Shown here one piece after another: positions 9,225-17,135 of a DNA stretch of 64,000 nucleotides (position 1 is its first letter; each line of letters begins with the position of its first letter). The stretch covers positions 51,143 to 115,142 of the forward strand of contig JAGXTF010000015.1 of NCBI GenBank assembly GCA_018333525.1, given 5' to 3'. The stretch comes from Bacteroidota bacterium. GTDB lineage: Bacteria > Bacteroidota > Bacteroidia > NS11-12g > UBA955. The notes under the pieces were generated by a model. That model had not been told where the DNA came from. It did no database searches and saw only the letters and a list, made by a program, of their open reading frames with translations. Position numbers and translations under genes: made by a program.

Positions 9225-11144
9225 CTATTGCGGATTCTCTTCCATCCACTCTTCCATGGCATCTTCATAGGATTGTCGGGCCTTTCCAATTTGGTCTTCA
9301 ATGTCCTGAAATTCTTTGGTTAATATTCCAATTTTCTCAAAGTCAATTGCTACATCCGGATCATTCAGGCTGGCTTCTACCTTCGCTTTTGCTGCATCCA
9401 GTGTTTTAATTTTAGCCTCCAGTTCCTCCATTTTCTTTTCCAATTGAACCATGGCATTTTTACTCACCTTTGGTATTGGATGTTCTCTTGGCTCCTGCTT
9501 TTTCTCTGCAGGCTTTTCCTTTTGTGGCAATACCAGCGTTTTATCCTTTTTGCGCTTTTCATACCACTCCTCCCATTCCTCATAAGTTCCGGGATATTCT
9601 TTCAGTTTATGATCTTCAATCCACCAGATTTTATTTGCCACATTGCTGATAAATGTCCTGTCGTGCGACACCAGTATAAATGTTCCCTTATATGCATTTA
9701 ATGCTTCAGCGAGCACACTGGTACTGAACATATCCAGGTGGTTGGTAGGTTCGTCCAGCAACAAAAAATTCGCCTGAGTTAACAGGGTTTTTGCAAGAGC
9801 AATTCTGGATTTTTCTCCACCCGAAAGTACTTTTACCTTTTTAAAAACATCATCTCCGGTAAATAAAAAACAACCCAGAGTACCCCGCAATTCATTCTCC
9901 GAATATTCACCTCCAACTGTGGCCAATTCCTGTATCAGGTCATTTTTTAAATTCAGGGATTCTAATTGATGTTGTGCGAAAAATGAAGGTTCTACATTCC
10001 ATCCGTTTTCAATATTTCCATCATATTTTTCGCTTCCGAAAATCATTCTCAGCAAGGTGGATTTTCCTCTTCCATTGGCACCGATCAAAGCAATTTTATC
10101 TCCGCGAATAATCTCACCTTCTGCATTTTCCAAAATATTTAAATCCCCGTAACTCTTCGTTACATGTTTGATATTTACGATGTGTTTTCCGGGAGTTACA
10201 CGAATATTAAAGCGGATATTCAGATCTCTGGTTTCATCTTCCAGTACTTCTATTTTATCCAGTTTTTGCAACATTTTTACCCTGCTCTGCACCGCGGTAG
10301 CCTTGCTCGCTTTTGCTTTAAATCTCTGAATAAAACGCATTTGCTGGCGAATGAAATCCTGTTGGTTATCAAAGCGTCTTTGCATCATTTCATCCCGTTC
10401 TTCTTTTTGTTCCAGATATTGGGTGAAGTTGCCTTTGTAGTGAAACAATTGCTGATGTGCCACTTCCGCAACGTATTCAATAGTGCGGTCCAGAAAAGTT
10501 CTGTCGTGACTCACAATTACATATGTACCGCGGTATTCTTTTAAATATTCTTCCAGCCATTGTATGGTTGGCAAATCCAGGTGGTTGGTAGGTTCATCCA
10601 ATAAAAGCAAATCCGGTTCTTCTACCAAAAGCATGGCCAGCATGGCCCGCATGCGCCATCCACCGCTAAATTGGTTTAATGGTTTTTGAAGGTCCGCTGT
10701 TGCAAATCCAAGACCTTCCAAAATTTTCTCGGCATTCGCCTCCCAGTCGTATCCTCCCAGATTCCCGAACTGATCCTGTAATTCGGTAAGCTTTTGAATG
10801 CTTTTTTCATCCGGGGTATGTTCAATATGATCCAGTATCCTGTGAATTTCTTTATCCAATGCCGCTAAATCTTTGCGCCCTTCTAGAACAACACGCAAAA
10901 CGGAACTGGTATAATCAATACTTAAAAGATCCTGGTTTAAAAATCCGATTTTAAGGTCCGAAGGTTTGGTGAGCAACCCTTCCCTAAGTTCATATTCACC
11001 GGTTACAATGCGCAATAATGTGGACTTGCCTGTACCATTTAAACCTACCAGTCCAATTTTTTGACCCGGTTTAATATGCCAACTGGCGTTTCTGAAAAGG
11101 TACCTTCCCGCAAATTCAAAAGAGAAATCTGTAAGCGCTAACAT
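9225..11144 (-). CDS. ABC-F family ATPase (ribosome-associated type)
   Basis: The protein has 639 residues from ATG 11144. The longer frame to 11171 adds nine residues upstream of the conserved MLALTDFSF start and is not needed. It contains two ATP-binding cassettes with no membrane domain. Walker A motifs are GLNGTGKST and GANGRGKST, signatures are FSGGWRMR and LSGGEKSR, and both Walker B motifs run into LLLDEPTNHLD. The linker between cassettes is the ABC-F P-site tRNA-interaction motif region. The C-terminus is a charged coiled coil of the Uup/YdiF type. ABC-F proteins act on stalled ribosomes or, in some clades, in antibiotic resistance. Here a housekeeping translation factor is more likely, given the long C-terminal coil. 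Confidence 0.9.
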   Translation of the reverse strand: MLALTDFSFEFAGRYLFRNASWHIKPGQKIGLVGLNGTGKSTLLRIVTGEYELREGLLTKPSDLKIGFLNQDLLSIDYTSSVLRVVLEGRKDLAALDKEIHRILDHIEHTPDEKSIQKLTELQDQFGNLGGYDWEANAEKILEGLGFATADLQKPLNQFSGGWRMRAMLAMLLVEEPDLLLLDEPTNHLDLPTIQWLEEYLKEYRGTYVIVSHDRTFLDRTIEYVAEVAHQQLFHYKGNFTQYLEQKEERDEMMQRRFDNQQDFIRQQMRFIQRFKAKASKATAVQSRVKMLQKLDKIEVLEDETRDLNIRFNIRVTPGKHIVNIKHVTKSYGDLNILENAEGEIIRGDKIALIGANGRGKSTLLRMIFGSEKYDGNIENGWNVEPSFFAQHQLESLNLKNDLIQELATVGGEYSENELRGTLGCFLFTGDDVFKKVKVLSGGEKSRIALAKTLLTQANFLLLDEPTNHLDMFSTSVLAEALNAYKGTFILVSHDRTFISNVANKIWWIEDHKLKEYPGTYEEWEEWYEKRKKDKTLVLPQKEKPAEKKQEPREHPIPKVSKNAMVQLEKKMEELEAKIKTLDAAKAKVEASLNDPDVAIDFEKIGILTKEFQDIEDQIGKARQSYEDAMEEWMEENPQ

Positions 11145-11297
11145 CTGCCGCAAAGATAAGCAGGTTGCCACTTTCCGTAAATATACAAGTGTAATTTTCC
11201 CGGTTTTATGCGGGATAGCCTATTCCGGCTGTAAGTAAAAAGTTTTGTTTGGCATAGATATTGTTTTTTAATTGGGACATTCAAAGAAATTAGAAAT

Positions 11298-11750
11298 ATG
11301 AAAAGGATTATTACACTTGCCTCCGCTGTTGTTATCTGCTCTGCAATTGCATTTGCTCAGCCAACAGCCGTTAAGAACGATTCAAAACCGGCAAATGCCG
11401 CCAACCAGAACGAATCTATTAAGTGGGCAAAAACCAGTCATGACTTCGGCACCGTGGCTATGGGACCAAAAGCTGAAGTAACTTTTAAATTTACCAATAA
11501 CAGCAATGCTCCTGTAGTAATCAAATCTGCAAATGCGAGCTGTGGTTGCACCACCCCATCTTACACCACCACCCCTGTTATGCCAGGTGAAACCGGTGAT
11601 GTAAAAGCCAGCTATGGCACTGAAGGCCGTCCTGGTTATTTTCAAAAGACCGTTACCGTTACTTTCGACAATGGTGTGATCACTACTTTAACCATTCAGG
11701 GTACAGTAGCTACAGACACTCCTGCGAAAAAAGACAACGAACTGAAATAA
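11298..11750 (+). CDS. DUF1573 secreted protein, copy 1
   Basis: This is the first of four tandem DUF1573 (PF07610) genes. The 150-residue product has a signal peptide (MKRIITLASAVVICSAIAFAQ). One DUF1573 domain follows, with the diagnostic SHDFGTV strand, the ASCGCTTP turn holding a CxC pair, and a GRPGYFQKTVTV strand. The fold is an Ig-like sandwich related to ASPM/SPD-2/Hydin domains. The biochemical function is not established in the family. The short lysine-rich tail after the domain has no anchor. Copy 2 follows 18 bp downstream, so the two form one operon. Confidence 0.85.
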   Translation: MKRIITLASAVVICSAIAFAQPTAVKNDSKPANAANQNESIKWAKTSHDFGTVAMGPKAEVTFKFTNNSNAPVVIKSANASCGCTTPSYTTTPVMPGETGDVKASYGTEGRPGYFQKTVTVTFDNGVITTLTIQGTVATDTPAKKDNELK

Positions 11751-11768
11751 TCTAAAAAGGATTCGGGT

Positions 11769-12200
11769 ATGATAAAAGCGTTATTCTTTGGTCTGGCTAC
11801 ATTGGCTTTTGGATTTGTTTCCGCACAGGATCAAAATCCGCCTGCAGCCACCAGCGGTGCAAAAATTGTATTCGCAGAAACTTCACATAATTTCGGAAAC
11901 GTTATTGAAGGTGAAATAGCGCGATACGAATTCAAATTCACCAATACAGGAACCGAACCTCTAGTGTTGCAAAACGTACAGGCAAGTTGCGGTTGCACCA
12001 CTCCAAAATGGCCCCGCGAACCCATCGCTGCTGGCGCTTCTGCGGTTATTACTGCAGAATACAACAGCAATGGTCGTCCCGGTACCTTTAACAAATCCAT
12101 TACCGTAACCAGCAATGGCGGTGAAGTGGTTTTGCATATTAATGGTCTGGTAGTACCGGAACCATCAAAACCAAAATCACCTGTGATCATTAAGGGGTAA
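11769..12200 (+). CDS. DUF1573 secreted protein, copy 2
   Basis: The 143-residue product has a signal peptide (MIKALFFGLATLAFGFVSAQ) and one DUF1573 domain. It carries SHNFGNV, the CxC turn ASCGCTTP, and GRPGTFNKSITV. It is the closest paralogue of copy 1, which suggests a recent tandem duplication. A rho-independent terminator at 12221-12252 follows it, so copies 1 and 2 make one transcription unit. Copies 3 and 4 lie beyond that terminator. Confidence 0.85.
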   Translation: MIKALFFGLATLAFGFVSAQDQNPPAATSGAKIVFAETSHNFGNVIEGEIARYEFKFTNTGTEPLVLQNVQASCGCTTPKWPREPIAAGASAVITAEYNSNGRPGTFNKSITVTSNGGEVVLHINGLVVPEPSKPKSPVIIKG

Positions 12201-12220
12201 TTATTTTAATAATTCTGATA

Positions 12221-12252
12221 AAAAAAAGTGGAGCTTTGGTTCCACTTTTTTT
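12221..12252 (+). terminator. Rho-independent terminator after DUF1573 copy 2
   Basis: The stem AAAAAAAGTGGA (12221-12232) pairs with TCCACTTTTTTT (12241-12252) around an 8-nt loop. It separates copies 1-2 from copies 3-4 of the DUF1573 cluster. Confidence 0.85.
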
Positions 12253-12330
12253 ATGCAACGAATTCACTTTAATCCACGTCCATATGTTACTTATAAAGAA
12301 ATGGCACAAAATTGGTTGTATACAATTCGA

Positions 12331-12765
12331 ATGAGAAAACTGTTACTCTTATCCGTTTTTGTAATGTCTCTCCAAACTGCGAAATCTCAGGACTTCCCGG
12401 AAGGCATTACCTCTATGGGTAAAGACACCGTATACACTCCTGAAATTTTAAAGGGAGACACTGTGGAAGTAGTTTTTTACGTGGCAAATCTGGGAAAAAA
12501 ACCATTCTGGATTTTTCAGGTTTATGCCTCATGCCAATGTACCTCCCCGCAGTATGCCAATGATACTTTTGAACCGGGAAGAAGAGATTCAGTGGTTTTG
12601 TTTTTTCATTCCAAGAATACCGAAGACGAATTTTTTGAAAAATATGCACTGGTTTTAACACCTCTTGGTGAAAAGGGTTTTTATATTAAAGGCCATATGA
12701 TTACACCAAAAGAAGGAGAAAAAACAAGACCCAGAAGAAAAATCAGAATTACCAATTTAAACTGA
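12331..12765 (+). CDS. DUF1573-like secreted protein, copy 3 (divergent)
   Basis: I take ATG 12331 as the start because it opens a signal peptide (MRKLLLLSVFVMSLQTAKSQ). The longer frame from 12253 adds 26 polar residues ahead of it. The 144-residue product keeps the CxC turn as ASCQCTSP, but the first strand (GKDTVYTP) and the GRPG strand are much altered. The tail is strongly basic (RPRRKIRI). It is therefore a diverged family member. It lies 2 bp upstream of copy 4, so the two are cotranscribed. Confidence 0.75.
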   Translation: MRKLLLLSVFVMSLQTAKSQDFPEGITSMGKDTVYTPEILKGDTVEVVFYVANLGKKPFWIFQVYASCQCTSPQYANDTFEPGRRDSVVLFFHSKNTEDEFFEKYALVLTPLGEKGFYIKGHMITPKEGEKTRPRRKIRITNLN

Positions 12766-12767
12766 AT

Positions 12768-13175
12768 ATGAAAAAAAGTATCTTGTTTCCGCTTTCAGCA
12801 ATCACTATGAGTTGCGCCATCTTATTTGCGGGAACCGCCTTTGTTAAACCAAAACAAACCGGTGTGGTATGGAATGAAACTACCCATAATTTTGGTGATA
12901 TAAAAATTGGACCCGCAGCTGTTGCAAAATTCACTTTTAAAAACAAAAATAAAGAAGCCATGACCATTCAGTCTGTAGAGCCGGGTTGCAGCTGCACTGT
13001 GTCTTCATTCACTTCTGAACCGGTGCGTAAAAACAAATCCGGGTCGGTAATTGCAACGTATAAAACAGAAGGACGTCCGGGATTTTTCAAAAAATTTATA
13101 AAAGTCACTTTCACCTCCGGCGCAACTGCAGAATTAATTATTACGGGAAACGTGGTTCAGGAACCAAAGCTCTGA
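12768..13175 (+). CDS. DUF1573 secreted protein, copy 4
   Basis: The 135-residue product has a signal peptide (MKKSILFPLSAITMSCAILFAG). In the DUF1573 domain the first strand is THNFGDI, the CxC turn is PGCSCTVS and the later strand is GRPGFFKKFIKV. A Cys inside the signal (MSCA) is too early and in the wrong context for a convincing lipobox. The gene converges with the PLP-enzyme gene, with only 6 bp between the two stops and no visible terminator. Confidence 0.85.
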   Translation: MKKSILFPLSAITMSCAILFAGTAFVKPKQTGVVWNETTHNFGDIKIGPAAVAKFTFKNKNKEAMTIQSVEPGCSCTVSSFTSEPVRKNKSGSVIATYKTEGRPGFFKKFIKVTFTSGATAELIITGNVVQEPKL

Positions 13176-13181
13176 CCAGTT

Positions 13182-14090
13182 TTAAAAGTAATTCAGAAAC
13201 TTCGCAGAAAACAATCCCAATGTACCTCCGGTATGCAGGAAAATTACTCTTTCTGACTTTTTAATTTCACCGGTTTCATACATTTTTTTTATGGAAAATA
13301 ATGCCTTTCCGGTATAAACCGGGTCAATCAGTATTCCGGTTTCCGCAATAAATGCTTTCACAAATTCCATCAATTCATCGTTCACTTTAGCATATCCACC
13401 AAACTCGTAACCCACTACCAGATGGGTGTTTTCGTGATTCACCATTTTTAACACCTCCATTTGTTCTGCTTCATTTTTTAATACACAAACACTTTTTATT
13501 TTGGTGTTTTCAAACCGAAGGTCTTTCTGAATACCGGCAGTTAATCCTGCAGAAGTTGTTGCCGTGGCACTTGCATGAAACAAATAGTCAGGAGCAAAAT
13601 CCAGTTCCTCCATAACTTCGGAAACACCTTGCTGGCCGAGTTCTCCTGACCCGCCTTCCGCAACATAATAAGACTCAGGAATCTCACCGAAATGCTCGAA
13701 AAATAATTCTGTTTTTTTATTTCTGAATACCTCTCTTTCCACCGGAATAAATTGCATTCCGTACCATTTTGCCAATGCCAAATAATGATTTTCATTCCCC
13801 GATAATTCATCTCCACGAATAAAACAGGTAGATTTTAATCCCAAAGTTGCACAAGCACAGGCCACTGCAACCATATGGTTGGAATAGGCACCACCATAGG
13901 TAACCATTCGGTTACACCCCTTATCCACGGCGTCCTGCACGGCATATTTTAATTTCCGCCATTTGTTGCCGGAGACTATGGGATGTATCAAATCATCTCG
14001 CTTGATATAAAATCCCTGCGGACTACCCAGGCAATTCGGACTCCATTTTTCCAAAACAGAATTAGAAGTGCGAAATGGATGATCCAACAT
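13182..14090 (-). CDS. PLP-dependent D-cysteine desulfhydrase / ACC deaminase family enzyme
   Basis: The 302-residue protein belongs to fold-type II PLP enzymes. The cofactor lysine is expected in GNKWRKLKY near residue 45. TYGGAYSNHMVA follows, and a Gly-rich phosphate loop near the C-terminus reads LHTGGTLG. These motifs match the 1-aminocyclopropane-1-carboxylate deaminase/D-cysteine desulfhydrase family. In bacteria like this, breakdown of D-cysteine to pyruvate, sulfide and ammonia is the likelier reaction. The residues that separate the two activities cannot be judged by eye. The gene lies just downstream of the M1 peptidase gene on the same strand, 17 bp away, so the two may be cotranscribed. 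Confidence 0.8.
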   Translation of the reverse strand: MLDHPFRTSNSVLEKWSPNCLGSPQGFYIKRDDLIHPIVSGNKWRKLKYAVQDAVDKGCNRMVTYGGAYSNHMVAVACACATLGLKSTCFIRGDELSGNENHYLALAKWYGMQFIPVEREVFRNKKTELFFEHFGEIPESYYVAEGGSGELGQQGVSEVMEELDFAPDYLFHASATATTSAGLTAGIQKDLRFENTKIKSVCVLKNEAEQMEVLKMVNHENTHLVVGYEFGGYAKVNDELMEFVKAFIAETGILIDPVYTGKALFSIKKMYETGEIKKSERVIFLHTGGTLGLFSAKFLNYF

Positions 14091-14107
14091 TTTATTTACT
14101 TGCGAAT

Positions 14108-15946
14108 TTATTCTCCAAGCAATTCCTTCAGGGTGTTCACCGCCACAGCGTGATATCCACTTTGGTATTGTTTGAAAATGGCTTTTGCCATTTCCTTTCC
14201 TTCCGGAGTTTTAATCAGTTCTTTATAAATGGGCAACAGGAATTTGCGGCGGCCTACATGCCCCAAAAACTGCTTCATTGCTTCGTATGCCGGTTCATAT
14301 TTATATCGTACCGAAAGCACGAACCAATCGCAAAGAATTTCTGAATTTCCGCCGGATGAAAATCCAAATCTCTCATCCAGTTTTTGCATATCGGTTGCAT
14401 GAAGTGCGGGTAAATTTCTGAGAAAAAACAACCAGTGATGCGTAGTGTACCCAGAAGTATCTATGGATTCCGGATTTTTATCTGTTTTGTAAATTTCTAT
14501 GGATTTGGAAACCCTTTCCAGTTCTTTGCTCTTCATGCTTTCGCAGTTGGATGGAAGGCCTGGTTGAAAAATCCATTCTTCATAATTGATTTTGGATTTC
14601 CATTCCGGATTTTTATCCAATAAATTGGCATTTAAATACGCAATAAATTTTTCAGTTGTCATGGTTTGAAAAGCATGGGTTTTGAAATAATTTTTTAGGA
14701 ATGTATCCCAATTATCCCTACCCACTACTTTTTCTATACTGCGCAGAAAAAACCTGCCTTTTTCGTATGCTATATCCGTAACACCATCATCCGGATTTCT
14801 GCCGTCCAGCTCGAGAAACAATTTGGTATCGTTCTTTTGTTCCGGATCTGCCATCATATCGTCAACAGTATGTTGTAATTCACCTCTGGCCAGCGTGGTG
14901 AGCATTTCTGCATAATCAAAACCATAAAGTTTTTCCATAATGCGCTGCTCAAAATACACGGTAAATCCTTCATTTAACCAGAAATCATTCCAGGTTTCAT
15001 TGGTTACAAGATTGCCGCTCCAACTGTGCGCCAATTCATGGGCAACCAGACTTACCAAACTTCTGTCACCTGCAATTATGGTTGGTGTTGCAAAAGTTAA
15101 TACGGGATTCTCCATGCCACCAAAAGGAAAACTCGGAGGCAATACAAGCACATCATACCTGCCCCATGCATATGGACCATAAAGCGCTTCAGCATTGTCT
15201 ACCATACTTTGCATATCTGCAAATTCCCATGCACATTTATCCAGCATACCGGGCTCCGCATACACTCCGGTATTTCTGCCGAGATTGTGAAATTGAAAAT
15301 CTCCAACTGCAATAGCCATCAGATAACTCGGAATGGGTTTATCCTGATGGAAATGGTAAATACCTTCTTTATTTTTTCCTGTGGGATTGCTGGCACTCAT
15401 TACCGCCATTAAATGATTGGGTACAGAAATTTTAGCATCGTATGTAAATCGAATTGCGGGTGCATCCATTAAAGGAATCCAGGTTCTGGCCAAAATAGCC
15501 TGACTTTGGCTGAACAAAAACGGATTTTTCTTGTCATTGGTCTGCTCCGGACTCAGCCATTGCAGCGCCTCTGCATCCGGATGAGTTTTGTAAAACACCT
15601 GCACTTTTTTACTACTATCGTCGATGGGAATCACCAGAGCACTTCCCAACACCGTATCATATTCTCCAATTTCAAAACCTACTTTTTTGCCGTCCACCTG
15701 TACTTCGGAGATGTCCATATTTTTATGGTCCAGAATTACCTGATTTGCGGATTGTTTGTTTTCAATGTCTAAAATGGCAGAGCCCGACAAGGATTTGGTT
15801 TCAAAATCGACTTTAAGGTCCAGGGAAATGTGGCGGATCTGTACCGCATCATAATTCCCGTAGGTATGGTTTTTTACTTTCATTTCTTTTTTACATGCGG
15901 TTAAGAACATTCCGGCAAGCAGCGGAACAGCCAAGATTTGCTTCAC
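14108..15946 (-). CDS. M1-family aminopeptidase, lipoprotein
   Basis: The start codon is GTG. The 612-residue protein begins with a lipoprotein signal (MKQILAVPLLAGMFLTAC). The M1 signatures are complete: the exopeptidase motif GGMENP, the zinc site H303-ELA-H307, and the third ligand E326 eighteen residues later in WLNEGF. The C-terminal 150 residues are all-helical, like the ARM domain of leukotriene A4 hydrolase. This suggests the LTA4H-type branch, which trims peptides from the N-terminus. Lipid anchoring places it in the periplasm or at the cell surface. A second, larger M1 protein lies at 47.6-50.5 kb. Confidence 0.9.
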   Translation of the reverse strand: MKQILAVPLLAGMFLTACKKEMKVKNHTYGNYDAVQIRHISLDLKVDFETKSLSGSAILDIENKQSANQVILDHKNMDISEVQVDGKKVGFEIGEYDTVLGSALVIPIDDSSKKVQVFYKTHPDAEALQWLSPEQTNDKKNPFLFSQSQAILARTWIPLMDAPAIRFTYDAKISVPNHLMAVMSASNPTGKNKEGIYHFHQDKPIPSYLMAIAVGDFQFHNLGRNTGVYAEPGMLDKCAWEFADMQSMVDNAEALYGPYAWGRYDVLVLPPSFPFGGMENPVLTFATPTIIAGDRSLVSLVAHELAHSWSGNLVTNETWNDFWLNEGFTVYFEQRIMEKLYGFDYAEMLTTLARGELQHTVDDMMADPEQKNDTKLFLELDGRNPDDGVTDIAYEKGRFFLRSIEKVVGRDNWDTFLKNYFKTHAFQTMTTEKFIAYLNANLLDKNPEWKSKINYEEWIFQPGLPSNCESMKSKELERVSKSIEIYKTDKNPESIDTSGYTTHHWLFFLRNLPALHATDMQKLDERFGFSSGGNSEILCDWFVLSVRYKYEPAYEAMKQFLGHVGRRKFLLPIYKELIKTPEGKEMAKAIFKQYQSGYHAVAVNTLKELLGE

Positions 15947-15955
15947 AAGGGCAAA

Positions 15956-15988
15956 TTTGCGAAAAAAACCGACATTTGCTTAACTTTG
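15956..15988 (+). promoter_or_regulatory. Promoter for the 16001 gene
   Basis: A -33 TTTG (15956-15959) is followed after 21 bp by TAACTTTG (15981-15988), a full match to TAnnTTTG, 12 nt before ATG 16001. The -33 TTTG is half of the palindrome CAAATTTG (15952-15959). Read on the other strand, that palindrome is a 7 of 8 match to a -7 box 5 nt before the GTG of the divergent M1 gene. Confidence 0.6.
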
Positions 15989-16000
15989 GTCTAAGTTCTT

Positions 16001-16963
16001 ATGAAGGTTATCTATTTGTTTTTATTAATTATTTTTTCGTCAAGTGCATATGCAAATGCAGGTTTTGCCAAACCCGACTCCCCATTTACGGTAATTAAGT
16101 CTTTGGGATTTGAATGTTATGTGTTGCAAAACCGTTATTCAATTTCAAATACAGCGGATTTTTTATCTCTGCATCGTCGTCAGGAAATCCCAAATTTCGG
16201 CCCCGCATTGCCAACTGATTTTGAACATGGAAGGCGCTATTACCATACAGACACCAATGGTAATACGACCCTGTCTGTAAGCGGAATCAATTTCCCATTA
16301 AGAATTATGGAGGATTACGGACACTTCAATTTCTACAAAAACTTTTCTATTGTGAACAAAAAGAAAATGCATTTTGCATTTCAATTTGGGGCATCTTATT
16401 CAATGTCATCAACTTTTCTTGGAAAATTCATTACGGAAACCCACGATCGGGATTCATTGAGGTCTTATGATTTATATAGATTTACAGATACCAGCCACGA
16501 GATTTCATTTTATCACAAAGTCCATAGAATTGGACTGCACTTTGGGGGCGAGTTTTCCTATAACATCACCCGTCGATTTTCATTGGCCTCAGGAATAAGG
16601 TTTAGTATTTATGTGCCTTTGTCAGACCAAACAATTGTGTCGTACTATGGTTATCACGGATGGTCAAAGTATTATTATTCGCCAGGGAGAATTTGGCATG
16701 AGTCTCCATTCCCGGTTATTCCAAATCCATTTAACTACGACACTCCGAATGGTCAATTTTATGCAATTATGTATCGAAAAATCCAGTTATTGTCGGATAT
16801 GAATTTTTATATCAAACCGACATTTCGGCTTTTTAAAAAAAATACCGTTTATTTTCTTCTGGGTTTCAACAGTTATTTAAATTATGCGACTCAAACCCAC
16901 AAAGCATTTTTCAACGGTGCGATGTATGGGCTTGGTTTTAGCAGAAAAATTGAACCGAAATAA
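16001..16963 (+). CDS. Putative outer-membrane beta-barrel protein of unknown function
   Basis: I do not recognise this 320-residue protein. It has a signal peptide (MKVIYLFLLIIFSSSAYANAG). The body is rich in Tyr, Phe and Ser, with alternating polar and aromatic stretches typical of a barrel. Examples are the FGGEFSYNITRRFSLASGIRF region and the closing GFNSYLNYATQTHKAFFNGA region. The final strand ends GLGFSRKIEP. It is a single-gene unit with its own promoter, followed by a separate riboswitch-controlled transcript. Confidence 0.6.
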   Translation: MKVIYLFLLIIFSSSAYANAGFAKPDSPFTVIKSLGFECYVLQNRYSISNTADFLSLHRRQEIPNFGPALPTDFEHGRRYYHTDTNGNTTLSVSGINFPLRIMEDYGHFNFYKNFSIVNKKKMHFAFQFGASYSMSSTFLGKFITETHDRDSLRSYDLYRFTDTSHEISFYHKVHRIGLHFGGEFSYNITRRFSLASGIRFSIYVPLSDQTIVSYYGYHGWSKYYYSPGRIWHESPFPVIPNPFNYDTPNGQFYAIMYRKIQLLSDMNFYIKPTFRLFKKNTVYFLLGFNSYLNYATQTHKAFFNGAMYGLGFSRKIEPK

Positions 16964-16965
16964 TC

Positions 16966-17000
16966 TTATTGCACAAACCAAATATTTCCATATACCTTTG
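16966..17000 (+). promoter_or_regulatory. Promoter of the riboswitch-TonB receptor transcript
   Basis: TTATTG (16966-16971) is followed after 21 bp by TACCTTTG (16993-17000), a full match to TAnnTTTG. The predicted start point near 17006 falls just before the TPP aptamer, as required for riboswitch control. Confidence 0.65.
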
Positions 17001-17007
17001 CATCCAC

Positions 17008-17098
17008 ATTCGGGGTGCTTAAGGACCAAATGGTCTGAATGCTGAGATCAAACCCGTTTACCTGATCAGGATAATGCCTGCGCAGGGAAATGTAGTTT
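17008..17098 (+). promoter_or_regulatory. TPP (thiamine pyrophosphate) riboswitch
   Basis: The aptamer shows the thi-box landmarks in order. They are CGGGGTGC (17011-17018), a short variable hairpin (GGACC/GGTCT), GCTGAGA (17041-17047), AACCCG, ACCTGATC (17060-17067), the conserved GGATAATGCC, and GCGCAGGGA closing the stem with CGGGG. TPP riboswitches turn expression off when thiamine pyrophosphate is plentiful. No rho-independent terminator lies between the aptamer and ATG 17136. Control of translation initiation is therefore more likely than attenuation, possibly through the short hairpin GGAAA/TTTCC just downstream. Confidence 0.93.
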
Positions 17099-17135
17099 CC
17101 ACTCATTTAGCATTCCGGTGTGCAACAAACACATC

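Noticed and set aside
14695..14720. Sequence like the left MITE end (AATGTATCCCAATTAT)
   Set aside because: It encodes the conserved WDTFLKNYF part of the M1 peptidase, and there is no matching right end nearby.
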